Numbered from the stretch's first letter, positions 34,954-43,468 are shown. The stretch is DNA of 64,000 nucleotides from Vescimonas sanitatis (GCF_049060325.1 NZ_JBMGPW010000002.1:248001-312000), one strand, 5' to 3'. Translations and numbers: made by a program. Notes: a model not told the origin generated them from the sequence alone.

Positions 34954-35787
34954 TTACAGTGCCTCTGTGATCCGTATGATCGTCTCCGGCTCTGTGAAGT
35001 TGGCAGTGCCGATCTCCACGGCCTTTGCGCCGGCGGCCATGTATTCCTTTACGTCCGCGGCGCACACGATACCGCCGCAGCCCACCACGTCGACAGCGAC
35101 CTCCTGGGCCACCCGCCATGTCTGGAACACGGACAGAGGCCGTATGGCCGGGCCGGACAGTCCGCCCACCATGCTGCCCAGCCGTGAGCTGCCGTCCGCC
35201 TGCAGGGCCATGCCCCAATAGGTGTTGGCGCATACCACCGCCTGCGCCCCGGCGTCCTGTGCCGTCCGCGCCGCATCTACGATGTCTCCGGCGCAGGGCG
35301 ACAGCTTCGCCCACACCGGCAGCCGTCCGTCTGCGGCGGCACGGATGCGCTGCGCGCACTGCTCCAGATACGCCTTGCTTCCCAGTGCCCGGTATTCCTC
35401 GTAGGTGCAGTGGAGGTTCACCTCCACGCCGGCCACTGCCGGCAGCTCCGCCAATGCGTCCGCCATACGCCGTATTTCCTCCGGTGTGCCGGTGACGCTG
35501 GCAATAATGGGCACGTCATAGCCCACCAGTCCCTTGTAAAATACCTGCGTGAATTTCTCATATCCGGGGTTTTGCATCCCCACGCAGTTCAGCAGCCCCG
35601 AGGGCGTCTCCCATAGCCGGGGCGCCTCCGCGCCACGCCGGGGTTTGACGGTCATCGTGCGTGTCACCAGCCCGCCCAGACGGTGCAGGTCGATATAGTC
35701 CGCATAGGAGGAGCCGAAGCCCATCGTGCCCGCCGCGTTCAGCAGCGGCGAATGCAGCGTCACGCCGCCCACTGTGATGTTATCCAT
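34954..35787 (-). CDS. PyrD paralogue with altered active-site loop
   Basis: A 277-residue FMN TIM-barrel protein of the dihydroorotate dehydrogenase 1B family, with GGVTLHSPLLNAAGTMGFG at the start, TPSGLLNCVGMQNPGYEKF, KLSPCAGDIVDAA, GGLSGPAIRPLSVFQ and VVGCGGIVCAADVKEYMAAG. The SCPN loop that carries the catalytic Cys and substrate Asn is replaced: EVNLHCTYEEYRALGS stands where the sister protein at 23083-24003 has EMNLSCPNVGSG. A different ring substrate is therefore likely. It overlaps its PyrK partner gene by 8 bp and sits between ubiD/pyrK and ubiX. Confidence 0.85.
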   Translation of the reverse strand: MDNITVGGVTLHSPLLNAAGTMGFGSSYADYIDLHRLGGLVTRTMTVKPRRGAEAPRLWETPSGLLNCVGMQNPGYEKFTQVFYKGLVGYDVPIIASVTGTPEEIRRMADALAELPAVAGVEVNLHCTYEEYRALGSKAYLEQCAQRIRAAADGRLPVWAKLSPCAGDIVDAARTAQDAGAQAVVCANTYWGMALQADGSSRLGSMVGGLSGPAIRPLSVFQTWRVAQEVAVDVVGCGGIVCAADVKEYMAAGAKAVEIGTANFTEPETIIRITEAL

Positions 35788-36547
35788 GAAAGATCACCTC
35801 ACCCATCGGGAATACCGGTCCGTCCACGCAGACTTTTTTGTACAGCACGCCGCCGTCGGCTTTCCGCGTGGGGAAGCCGCAGCCGGAGCACGCGCCGATG
35901 CCGCAGGCCATGCGTTCCTCCAGAGACACATAGCCCTCCGCGCCGTTTTGTGCGGCCCACTGCTGCACCTTAGCCAGCATGGCCGTCGGCCCGCAGGCGT
36001 ACACGACGCCTGCCGCTGTTTCCGGCAGGATATCCGTTACCAGGCGGCCTTCGCTCTCATAGGCGGTGTGTACTGTCCCGTAGGTCCGCAGCGTCTTTCC
36101 GCACAGGTCATGGGCCGCGTCGCGGCAGCCCAGATACACGGTCACAGCCGATCCTGCATCATGCAGTGCCCGGGCCAGCATACACAGGGGCGCCGCCCCC
36201 ATGCCGCCGGCTACCAGTATCGCCTGCTCACCCTCCACGGGGAACGGCGTGCCGATGGGGCCCATCACGTCCAGGGCTTGGCCCGCCCGCACGGCGGACA
36301 GCAGGTCGGTGCCTGTGCCCACCACCCGATAGAGCAGTGTCAGCGTGCCGCCGATGCTGTCGGCTTCGCAGATGCTGATGGGCCGCCGCAGCAGCGGTGC
36401 GGTGCCGCTGCCCACCCGGATAAACACGAATTGTCCCGGCCGGCAGCGCTGTGCGATCACCGGTGCGTGGAGTGTCATTTTATAGTAGCCGTCCAGAATA
36501 CGGCTGTTTTCCCGTACGGTGGCCATTTCACGAGTCCTGTCAGACAT
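35780..36547 (-). CDS. PyrK-like electron-transfer subunit (second copy)
   Basis: A 255-residue FAD/[2Fe-2S] reductase subunit. It carries LLRRPISICEADSIGG (flavin), YRVVGTGTDLLSAVRAGQ, LVAGGMGAAPLCMLARAL (NAD site) and cluster ligands CGIGACSGCGFPTRK with KKVCVDGPVF. ATG 36547 has AGGAGG upstream. Its 3' end overlaps the PyrD paralogue by 8 bp, so the two surely form one enzyme that couples NADH to reduction, or NAD to oxidation, of the pathway intermediate. It follows ubiD by 17 bp. Confidence 0.9.
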   Translation of the reverse strand: MSDRTREMATVRENSRILDGYYKMTLHAPVIAQRCRPGQFVFIRVGSGTAPLLRRPISICEADSIGGTLTLLYRVVGTGTDLLSAVRAGQALDVMGPIGTPFPVEGEQAILVAGGMGAAPLCMLARALHDAGSAVTVYLGCRDAAHDLCGKTLRTYGTVHTAYESEGRLVTDILPETAAGVVYACGPTAMLAKVQQWAAQNGAEGYVSLEERMACGIGACSGCGFPTRKADGGVLYKKVCVDGPVFPMGEVIFHG

Positions 36548-36564
36548 ATTCCGCCTCCTGCGGC

Positions 36565-37962
36565 TTATTTCCGCCGCTTATCCATAAAGTCCCGCAGCAT
36601 TTCCTCGATATACGGTGCGTCCTGTCCGGGTGTGAACACAGGGGCGAACGCCTCCTTGTCCTCCAGCGGCGCGGTGGCGTCGATGCCCATCTTGGACGAC
36701 GCACGGGGATACGGCGCGGAGGGGTCCAGCGTGGGGCTGTACATCACCGGCAGTATCATCACATCCCGGTCCGCCTGCATACGGGTGTTGATAGCCCATT
36801 CCACCTGCTGCATATCATGTACGTCGATATCCTCGTCCACCACCACACACAGCTTGATGCCGATGTTGGCCGCCAGAAGGGCGGTCATCACATTCCGCGG
36901 CTCATAGGGATGGCGCTTCTTGATGGACACCACGCAGTGGTGGCGGCTGGTGCCGCCGGAGGTCAGGCAGATGTCGTGAATGTCCGGGCAGATCTTGTAC
37001 GCCTCGCGGTAAGCCAGCGCTGTGGCCGCCAGATCCATCATCCAGTGGTTTTCCGTCATGGGCATACCGGTATAGGCATTCTGGAAAATGGCGTCCTTCC
37101 GCATGGTGATGGCGGTGATCTCCACCACCGGGGCTTTGCGTACCTCGCTGTACGTGCCGGGATACTCACCGAAGGGGCCGTCGTCCTCCCGCAGACCGGG
37201 CAGGGTGCGTCCCTCGATAACGATCTCCGCGGTGGCAGGCACCTCTACGTCGATGGTCTTGCACTTGACCATCTTCACAGCCTCGCCCCGCAGGCCGCCG
37301 GCCATGCCCATCTCATCGGTGCCCAGTGCCGGCCGGCACTGTGACGCGATGGCGATGATGGGGTCGCCGCCGATGACCGTGGCGATCTCCGTGCCCTTTC
37401 CGTTGTCCTCGTTGCGTTCGATAATGGTACCCAGATGCCGTCCCTTGGGGGCAAAGCAGGTCATGTGGTTCTTGTCCAGCAGCAGCATCCGGTGCATGGA
37501 GGAGTTCCGCACACCGGTGATGGGGTCGTTGGCCATCTGCACGCCGGCGGTGATATACGGCCCCAGGTCCTTCTCGAAGTTCGTCAGGATGGGCAGCTTG
37601 TACAGGTCCACCGCGTCGCCGGTCAGCACCACCTCGTGCACGGGAGCCTCGTCGTCACCCACCGTTACCGGCGGGATAAACTTGTTCTCGTGAGCCACGT
37701 ATTCCTTAATAACGCTCTTTGTATCGTCGCCCAGGCCCAGTGCCAGATGCACTCTCTCGCGGGTGCCGTACAGGCCGGACAGCACCGGCATATCGTAGCC
37801 CTCCACATTGGTGAAGAGCAGCGCCGGACCACCCATGTCCGATGCCTTGCGCGTAAAGGCGCATATCTCGTGTACCGGGCTGACCTTCTTGTCAATGACC
37901 ATCAGGTCGCCCCGCTTCTTCAGCTCCTCCAGAAATTCCCGCATATCGTTGTAATGTGCCAT
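36565..37962 (-). CDS. UbiD-family prenyl-FMN-dependent (de)carboxylase
   Basis: A 465-residue enzyme of the UbiD family that reversibly decarboxylates aromatic, heteroaromatic or alpha,beta-unsaturated acids. Family-type stretches include MREFLEELKKRGDLMVIDK, NSSMHRMLLLDKNHMTCF with the conserved Arg side, EIVIEGRTLPGLREDDGPFG with the acidic catalytic residues and EYPGTYSE, and SGGTSRHHCVVSIKKRHPYE. It is the first gene of the operon that also holds UbiX and LpdD. ATG 37962 has AAGGAG upstream. Twin GntR-type operators lie about 130 bp upstream. The exact substrate is unknown. Confidence 0.92.
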   Translation of the reverse strand: MAHYNDMREFLEELKKRGDLMVIDKKVSPVHEICAFTRKASDMGGPALLFTNVEGYDMPVLSGLYGTRERVHLALGLGDDTKSVIKEYVAHENKFIPPVTVGDDEAPVHEVVLTGDAVDLYKLPILTNFEKDLGPYITAGVQMANDPITGVRNSSMHRMLLLDKNHMTCFAPKGRHLGTIIERNEDNGKGTEIATVIGGDPIIAIASQCRPALGTDEMGMAGGLRGEAVKMVKCKTIDVEVPATAEIVIEGRTLPGLREDDGPFGEYPGTYSEVRKAPVVEITAITMRKDAIFQNAYTGMPMTENHWMMDLAATALAYREAYKICPDIHDICLTSGGTSRHHCVVSIKKRHPYEPRNVMTALLAANIGIKLCVVVDEDIDVHDMQQVEWAINTRMQADRDVMILPVMYSPTLDPSAPYPRASSKMGIDATAPLEDKEAFAPVFTPGQDAPYIEEMLRDFMDKRRK

Positions 37963-38090
37963 ATGACTGTCGCTCCTTCCGTTCTGTCTGTGGCTATCGC
38001 GCCGTCCGTCGTCTGCGGGCCGCGCTGTTGCGTATGATGTTGTCCACGGTGTTTCGCCCCTGCTGGCATGGATGAGGGAGACTGTGTCCG

Positions 38091-38125
38091 TCTACTGTGT
38101 ACAGTATACATTACAGTGTACACCA
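38091..38125. promoter_or_regulatory. Double GntR-type operator before the ubiD operon
   Basis: TGTGTACAGTATACAT (38096-38111) is followed directly by TTACAGTGTACACC (38111-38124), two overlapping copies of the palindrome found before gntR and its other putative targets. A TATACT on the minus strand (38103-38108) could be the -10 box, so binding would block transcription. Confidence 0.65.
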
Positions 38126-38251
38126 CGATTTTTTTCCGCGCCAGGGGAGGGGAGAGGCGGCGGAACACCAGCCGCCGCAAAAATGATGTTACAGTTTACA
38201 CGTCGGCCCGGGCAAAGTCAATAACCGGGCCATAGCGGTTTCACATCACTG

Positions 38252-40720
38252 CTATTTGTTGAAATGATACATTTCACAATAAGAACGTTCATGTGTCATG
38301 TATACGACGCTATTGTCTAAGGAAAGGCAATGCTTTGGACAGGCTGCCGCACACAGGCCGCATTCCCGGCACCGCCGGTCGGATACCCGCCACTGCTTGG
38401 TCTGCCGGTCCACGGACAGCGCGCCATAGGGGCATTTCTTCGCGCACAGGCCGCAGAATACGCAGCCCTCCGTGGTGTGCAGCCGCCGTATGCCGCCCTC
38501 TGCCTTTACGGGGCGGTAGGGCAGATCATGGATGTCCAGTCCCGTGGCATCGCATACCGCATTGATGATGGCCGGTGCGCTGGGCACCACCGCGCACTCC
38601 GAAATGCTCTTGGCGCCGTAGGGCCCGGTAGGTTCGCCCTCTTCGATAAAATCCGTCTGCAAACGGGGCATTTCCGTGGCCCGGAAGGGCCGGTAACTGT
38701 GCAGGCTGCTGTCTCGCAGCTGTCCTGCCGCGTCAAAGGCCAGTTCCTCCCGGAGCGCGTAGCCCAGACCCATCTGTATGCCGCCCTCCAGCTGTCCCTC
38801 GATGCCCATCCGGTTCATCACCCGTCCCACATCATGTATAGCGATGTAGTCCGTCACCGTCACCGCGCCGGTGGCCTTTTCCACCTTTACCCGCGCCATA
38901 TGTACGCCGTAGGACCCAGGGGTGTGTGCCGATGCGTGGGTGGCCACACCGAATATCTCATGCTTTTGTACGCTCTGGGCGTAGTTCATTACCTCCGCCA
39001 GCGAGGCGCTGCTGCCCTCCGGCAGCCACGCCCGTCCGTCGTGCAGAGAGATGTCCTCCGCCTGGCCGCCCAACAGTCCGGCAGCGGCGCACCGCAGCTG
39101 TACCGCCGCGTCCTCCGCGGCCTTCTGCACCGCGCCGCAGCTGACATACACGCCCCGGCTGGAAAAGTCGCCCAGGTTCCACCCGCACACATCCGTGTCC
39201 GAGGCCACGCAGGCCACCTGTTCCGGTGGGATGCCCAGCGTCTCCGCCACGACCTGTATCTGCACCATCAGCTGTCCGTTGCCCATATCGTGGGTGCCGG
39301 AGTGCAGCACACAGGTGCCGTCATCGTTCATCTTGACCACCATGCAGTTCTGGTCGATCTGCGAGCCGAAGGCCCCGCTGCCGTGCAGTCCCATGGCCCA
39401 GCCCTCGCCGATGAGGTACTTTCCGTCCTCATCGTCCATGTCCGGCCAGTTCTGCCGCAGTGCCATGGCCCGGCGCACGCAGTCCTTGGGCCGGGGGTTG
39501 CCGATGGGGTGCCCCGCGAACAGGTCGCTGTCCTCCGGATCTACCAGATTTTTCATCTGCAGCTCCGTGTAGTCCATGCCCAGCGCGCCGGCGATCTTAT
39601 ACAGCTGCCGTTCCATGGCAAAGAATACCTGCGGCGAGCCGTAGCCCCGCATGGCCCCCGCCACCGGCGTGTTGGTATATACGGGTATGCCCACAAAGCG
39701 CATATTCGGTGTTTTGTAGCCCTTGAATACCTTGGCGCTCATGGCGCCGATCACGTTCCCTGCGCTGGAGGCATATGCTCCGGTGTTGGTGATGGCCGTG
39801 ATCTCCTGTGCCACGATGGTGCCGTCGTTTTTCACACCGGTCTTCACCGTGATGACGCTGGCGTGCCGCACCCGCGTGGATACCATGCACTCCCGCCGTG
39901 TGGCGGTGAATTTCACCGGCCTGCGGCACAGCATCGCCAGCGCTGCGGGGATCAGCTCCACCGAGGACTCCATCTTTCCGCCGAATGCGCCGCCCATGGT
40001 GGGGCTTACCACCCGCACCTTGCTCAGCGGCAGGCCGAATATCCGGCTCAATACGATCCGTTCGCCAAAGGTGTTCTGATACGGTGCGGTGACGGTCAGC
40101 CGTCCCTGCGCGTCCACCTCCGCGATGGCGGTGTGGGGCTCGATGGCGCAGTGGTGCACCGCCGGCGTGCGGTAGGTGTCTTCAAACACCCGGTCCGCCT
40201 CCTGAAAACCCTTCGCCACGTCTCCCGTGGTTTTCTCGATCCGCAGCGCGATGTTGCTGCTGCCGTGCAGGGGATAGGCGTCCTCCCGCATGGCTTCCAG
40301 CGGATCCGTCACCACCGGCAGCGGCTCGTATTCCACATCGATCAGGTCGATGGCCGCCTGGGCGATATCCTCTGTCTCTGCCGCCACCGCCGCCACCCGG
40401 TCGCCCACAAAGCGCACCGTGTCGTCAAAAATACGCTCCGTCTCGATAGGTGCCGGTGCCTGCATATAAAACCGCGTGGTGCTGTTGAACCGCGTCTGCG
40501 GTGTGTTCTGATAGGTAGCCACTGCCCACACGCCGGGCAGCGCCTCCGCCGCTGTGGTGTCGATGCGCTTGATCCGCGCGTGTGCTATCGGCGAGAAAAG
40601 CGCCTTGGCGTACAGCATCCGCGGCACGGTCATGTCGTCCACATACAGCAGCTCCCCTGTTGCCTTGGCCGCCGCATCCTGCACCGGGTAGCTCTTTCCG
40701 ATGTACGTCAGCTCCTTCAC
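38252..40720 (-). CDS. Molybdenum hydroxylase large subunit fused to a 2[4Fe-4S] ferredoxin
   Basis: An 822-residue protein. Residues about 1-735 are a xanthine dehydrogenase-type molybdopterin subunit, with ATGELLYVDDMTVPRMLYAK, SPTMGGAFGGKMESSVELIP, GAMRGYGSPQVFFAMERQL, HDMGNGQLMVQIQVVAE and PYGAKSISECAVVPSAPAII, whose Glu is the catalytic one. The last 80 residues are a bacterial ferredoxin with CVFCGLCAKKCPYGAL and CRECGLCAAACPKHCL, each a full cluster motif. GTG 40720 overlaps the stop of the [2Fe-2S] gene. No FAD subunit accompanies it, so the fused ferredoxin probably takes the electrons. This fusion is unusual. Confidence 0.9.
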   Translation of the reverse strand: MKELTYIGKSYPVQDAAAKATGELLYVDDMTVPRMLYAKALFSPIAHARIKRIDTTAAEALPGVWAVATYQNTPQTRFNSTTRFYMQAPAPIETERIFDDTVRFVGDRVAAVAAETEDIAQAAIDLIDVEYEPLPVVTDPLEAMREDAYPLHGSSNIALRIEKTTGDVAKGFQEADRVFEDTYRTPAVHHCAIEPHTAIAEVDAQGRLTVTAPYQNTFGERIVLSRIFGLPLSKVRVVSPTMGGAFGGKMESSVELIPAALAMLCRRPVKFTATRRECMVSTRVRHASVITVKTGVKNDGTIVAQEITAITNTGAYASSAGNVIGAMSAKVFKGYKTPNMRFVGIPVYTNTPVAGAMRGYGSPQVFFAMERQLYKIAGALGMDYTELQMKNLVDPEDSDLFAGHPIGNPRPKDCVRRAMALRQNWPDMDDEDGKYLIGEGWAMGLHGSGAFGSQIDQNCMVVKMNDDGTCVLHSGTHDMGNGQLMVQIQVVAETLGIPPEQVACVASDTDVCGWNLGDFSSRGVYVSCGAVQKAAEDAAVQLRCAAAGLLGGQAEDISLHDGRAWLPEGSSASLAEVMNYAQSVQKHEIFGVATHASAHTPGSYGVHMARVKVEKATGAVTVTDYIAIHDVGRVMNRMGIEGQLEGGIQMGLGYALREELAFDAAGQLRDSSLHSYRPFRATEMPRLQTDFIEEGEPTGPYGAKSISECAVVPSAPAIINAVCDATGLDIHDLPYRPVKAEGGIRRLHTTEGCVFCGLCAKKCPYGALSVDRQTKQWRVSDRRCRECGLCAAACPKHCLSLDNSVVYMTHERSYCEMYHFNK

Positions 40721-41193
40721 CGGTCCTGCGCCTCCAGCCGCCGCGCCGCCTCCCGGACGGCCTCCTCGATCTTGTAGTAGCCGGTACAGCGGCACAGATT
40801 CGGTGCCAGCGCCTCCCGTATCTCCTCGTCACTGGGGTGCAGCGTCTTGTCCAGCAGTGCCTTGGCGCTCATCACCATTCCCGGCGTGCAGAAGCCGCAC
40901 TGGACGGCTCCGCAGTCGATAAACGCCTGCTGTATGGGGTGCAGCTGTCCGTTCCGGCTCAGCCCCTCTATGGTCTCCACCCGATGTCCCGCCGCATCCT
41001 TAATAGGTACCTTGCAGGCGTTCACCGCCGTGCCGTCCAGTATCACGCGGCAGGCGCCGCAGTCGCCGGAGGAGCATCCGTTTTTCGCGCCGGTCAGGCC
41101 CAGCGTCTCCCGCAGTACCCGCAGCAGCGTCCACTGGGGCGGCACGCATACCGTGCGGAGCACGCCGTTTATATATAATGAGAAGTTCTCCAT
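40717..41193 (-). CDS. Molybdenum hydroxylase, [2Fe-2S] subunit (second system)
   Basis: A 158-residue small subunit with two [2Fe-2S] sites: CSSGDCGACRVILDG plus NACKVPIKDA, and CGFCTPGMVMSAKALLD plus CRCTGYYKIEEAV. It partners the ferredoxin-fused large subunit, whose GTG start overlaps its stop by 4 bp (GTGA). It is the first gene of its minus-strand unit; a perfect 16-bp palindromic operator lies about 150 bp upstream. Confidence 0.92.
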   Translation of the reverse strand: MENFSLYINGVLRTVCVPPQWTLLRVLRETLGLTGAKNGCSSGDCGACRVILDGTAVNACKVPIKDAAGHRVETIEGLSRNGQLHPIQQAFIDCGAVQCGFCTPGMVMSAKALLDKTLHPSDEEIREALAPNLCRCTGYYKIEEAVREAARRLEAQDR

Positions 41194-41339
41194 GTGCCGT
41201 CCTCCGCTTCTGCCGCCCGGCGTTATCCGCCCATGTCCGAACCGGCTGTATCTGTCTGCCCCGGCATACTGTGTCCCGGGCAGGGGCCGTCGCTCATGGT
41301 ATACAGCGCAGACGCTGTTTCTGCGTGTATTCGGATTGG

Positions 41340-41355
41340 ATACTGTATACAGTAT
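41340..41355. promoter_or_regulatory. GntR-type operator before the ferredoxin-fused hydroxylase operon
   Basis: ATACTGTATACAGTAT is a perfect 16-bp palindrome. A further half-site GTGTACAT follows at 41361-41368 and GGTATACAG at 41298. It lies 147 bp upstream of the [2Fe-2S] gene. Confidence 0.7.
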
Positions 41356-41576
41356 TCTTTGTGTACATATTTTACTCGCATTTCACCCCGCCGTCAATAG
41401 AAGTGCAGCATTTCTGCCCTTAGCACAAAAATAAACCCCACTTTTTTGACAATTATGACAAATCATCCCCGCCCCGCCCGCGGCGGCGAAACACCCCCAA
41501 TTCCCATTTTCTGTCAAATTCTCCCGTTTTCCATTCCCGGTAACAGAAAAAATGTGTAAAATTTCCATAAAAAGGC

Positions 41577-41605
41577 TGGACAAATTAATGCAGCTGTGCT
41601 ATAAT
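41577..41605 (+). promoter_or_regulatory. Promoter of the secreted 553-residue protein
   Basis: TGGACA (41577-41582), a 17-nt spacer and a perfect TATAAT (41600-41605), giving a leader of about 85 nt. The rest of 41194-41576 holds the hydroxylase leader and AT-rich sequence without a gene. Confidence 0.75.
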
Positions 41606-41612
41606 CTGACTA

Positions 41613-41672
41613 TCCGCAGAGGTACCTCTGCATTTGCGTTTTAATAACCATTAAAACGAGTGCGCCTGCGGA
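41613..41672 (+). promoter_or_regulatory. Structured 5' leader, candidate cis-acting RNA
   Basis: Within about 60 nt after the likely transcription start: TCCGCAG (41613-41619) can pair with CTGCGGA (41666-41672); CGTTTTAAT (41637-41645) with ATTAAAACG (41650-41658); and GCAGAGGTACCTCTGC (41616-41631) is self-complementary, competing with the outer stem. The structure ends about 26 nt before the ATG. I do not recognise a known riboswitch class. Confidence 0.5.
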
Positions 41673-41698
41673 AATCTAAAACAAACGGGGTATGAGAC

Positions 41699-43360
41699 AT
41701 GAAGAAATTGTTAGCAGCTATTCTGGCGCTGGTCATGGCGCTGAGCCTGTGCAGCGTGAGCTGGGCGACGGAATATAACGGTTTTGTTAAAGGTGAAAAA
41801 GGCGCCAATGGGATGGATACTTATTCCGTTGATGTGACGAGCCAAGAGCAATTGCAGGCAGCAGTTAAGGCAACGGATTGCTTTGGCGCAAATATGATCA
41901 TCAATATTAAAAATGATATTACGATCACAGGGAGTTGGGAGCCTGGGTACATCAACGGCTATGGAAAGAGCGGAAAGGCTGGAACCGGTGTTGTGACAGT
42001 GAACGGGAATGGCAATAAAATCACCGGTCTGAGTAATATGCTGTTTTCGGGATCATGGGCGGGTAAGTGTGCACTGATCGTTAAAGATCTGACGATTGCG
42101 AACGCGAATATCAAAGTTGAAATAGATGATACAACAGAAAGCAAAGGAGTAGGTGCATTTCTTGGCAGCGCTGGGGCAACGACAGAGGTTGTGTTCTCAA
42201 ATTGCCATTTGGTAGATTCTCATGTGGAAGGCGGACATTGGACGGGTGGTTTTGTCGGATATTCTGCTGGTTATAGCGGCAGTGATGGACCGGTGTTCCA
42301 AACAGTCAAGTTCACGGGGTGCACGGTAAGCGGCAGCACATTGACAGGTAAAGGCTCTGTTGGTGCGCTGATAGGTCATGCTACTGGCGACGCTTGGACG
42401 TTGGTGGAGGTGCTGGATACCTCTGCTACTGTGAATGAAGTGACATCTACCGGGAGTTCTGGCAACAAGGCAGGCGCTTTGTTTGGTACAACGGGAGTAG
42501 CCGGTACGGAGACGAACGGAAAAACTGGTGGTATTGTGGTTAAGGCGGTAGTTGATGGTAATACTGTACAATCCAACGGAACGACGGTAACGACCATCTA
42601 TGGGCGCCAGGGTTCGCCTGAGGGTAAGTTGAAGCTGACAGGCGGCCACTATGATAATATGCCTATTGCAGAAAGCGATGCAAGTTGGGCGGCTCCTGAT
42701 GGAAATCTGGCGATGGCAGAAGTGACTGATGAGTCTGGTAAGACCATATACAACTATGGTACGGATTATATCCAGACGGCAGCGACCACTGAAGGCGTAA
42801 AGACCATCATCATTAAGAATGGTGATGTACAGTTGACCGGTGTTAACTCCGGCGTGACCGTTAAAAACACCGGTGAGGGTAAAGTAACGGTCAACGGAAC
42901 GAAGGAAGTCAAGAAGGGTGACGCGCCCTACACCGTCCCCGCAAAGACCGGCGGCTACTATTACTACCCCTCCGCCCCCGGCATCACCGCTGAGCTGAAC
43001 GGCACCAACAAGTCCGCCACAGACTATCCCGGCGGCGACTACGGCCTGGTGTTCCGTTCCACCGCAGCGTTCAGCACCTTCCAGGGCGTCCAGGTGGACG
43101 GCAAGACCCTTGCCAAGTCCAACTACACCGCTGAAGAGGGCTCCACCGTGGTGTACTTGAAGGCCGCGTACCTCAAGACGCTGGCGGCGGGCAAGCACAC
43201 CATCACCATCCTGTCCACGGCGGGCAACACCAGCATGGACTTTACCATCGGCGGCAAGAGCAGCAGCCCCCAGACCTTCGACGCGGGCGTGGGCATCTAC
43301 GCCGTGACGGCGGTGCTGTCTATGACCGGCATGGCCTGGACCGCTAAAAAGCGTCACTGA
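41699..43360 (+). CDS. Secreted surface protein with GLUG-like repeats and degenerate C-terminal anchor
   Basis: A 553-residue exported protein: signal peptide MKKLLAAILALVMALSLCSV with cleavage near VSWA-TE, then a beta-rich region of glycine-rich repeats (VGAFLGSAG, TGGFVGYSAG, VGALIGHATG, GALFGTTG) resembling GLUG-type adhesin repeats, then a domain with VFRSTAAFSTFQGVQVDGK and YTAEEGSTVVYLKAAYLKT. The end, SPQTFDAGVGIYAVTAVLSM and AKKRH, has the plan of a sorting signal (motif, hydrophobic span, basic tail) but with SPQTFDAG in place of the usual xPKTGDxG. The first 1.2 kb is AT-richer than the last 450 bp, suggesting a mosaic gene. Confidence 0.75.
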   Translation: MKKLLAAILALVMALSLCSVSWATEYNGFVKGEKGANGMDTYSVDVTSQEQLQAAVKATDCFGANMIINIKNDITITGSWEPGYINGYGKSGKAGTGVVTVNGNGNKITGLSNMLFSGSWAGKCALIVKDLTIANANIKVEIDDTTESKGVGAFLGSAGATTEVVFSNCHLVDSHVEGGHWTGGFVGYSAGYSGSDGPVFQTVKFTGCTVSGSTLTGKGSVGALIGHATGDAWTLVEVLDTSATVNEVTSTGSSGNKAGALFGTTGVAGTETNGKTGGIVVKAVVDGNTVQSNGTTVTTIYGRQGSPEGKLKLTGGHYDNMPIAESDASWAAPDGNLAMAEVTDESGKTIYNYGTDYIQTAATTEGVKTIIIKNGDVQLTGVNSGVTVKNTGEGKVTVNGTKEVKKGDAPYTVPAKTGGYYYYPSAPGITAELNGTNKSATDYPGGDYGLVFRSTAAFSTFQGVQVDGKTLAKSNYTAEEGSTVVYLKAAYLKTLAAGKHTITILSTAGNTSMDFTIGGKSSSPQTFDAGVGIYAVTAVLSMTGMAWTAKKRH

Positions 43361-43364
43361 GAGC

Positions 43365-43399
43365 AAAAAAAGAAAGCCCGAAAGGGCTTTCTTTTTTTT
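43365..43399 (+). terminator. Rho-independent terminator
   Basis: AAAAAAAGAAAGCCC (43365-43379), loop GAAA, GGGCTTTCTTTTTTTT (43384-43399). A strong terminator directly after the surface-protein stop. Confidence 0.95.
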
Positions 43400-43419
43400 G
43401 CCGCGCATCTGAAAACCCC

Positions 43420-43468
43420 TTGCAAAAGGGAAAGGAATATGTTACCATGTATTTTGTATACAGTATCC
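43420..43468 (+). promoter_or_regulatory. gntR promoter with downstream operator
   Basis: TTGCAA (43420-43425), 17-nt spacer and TACCAT (43443-43448), followed at once by the operator TTGTATACAGTATCC (43454-43468). A repressor bound there would block its own transcription, the usual GntR autoregulation. Confidence 0.6.

Noticed and set aside
34349..35359. A 336-codon version of ubiX starting at 35359
   Set aside because: The extra 150 codons are a frame-shifted read of the PyrD paralogue; the real start with GGGAGG is 34906.
38330..40777. An 815-codon plus-strand frame across the second hydroxylase
   Set aside because: Antisense of a clearly recognised xanthine dehydrogenase-type gene; His/Arg/Gly-rich without family motifs.
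41194..41339. Purine or molybdenum-cofactor riboswitch in the hydroxylase leader
   Set aside because: I see no matching conserved core or stable paired layout; only the GntR-type palindrome stands out.
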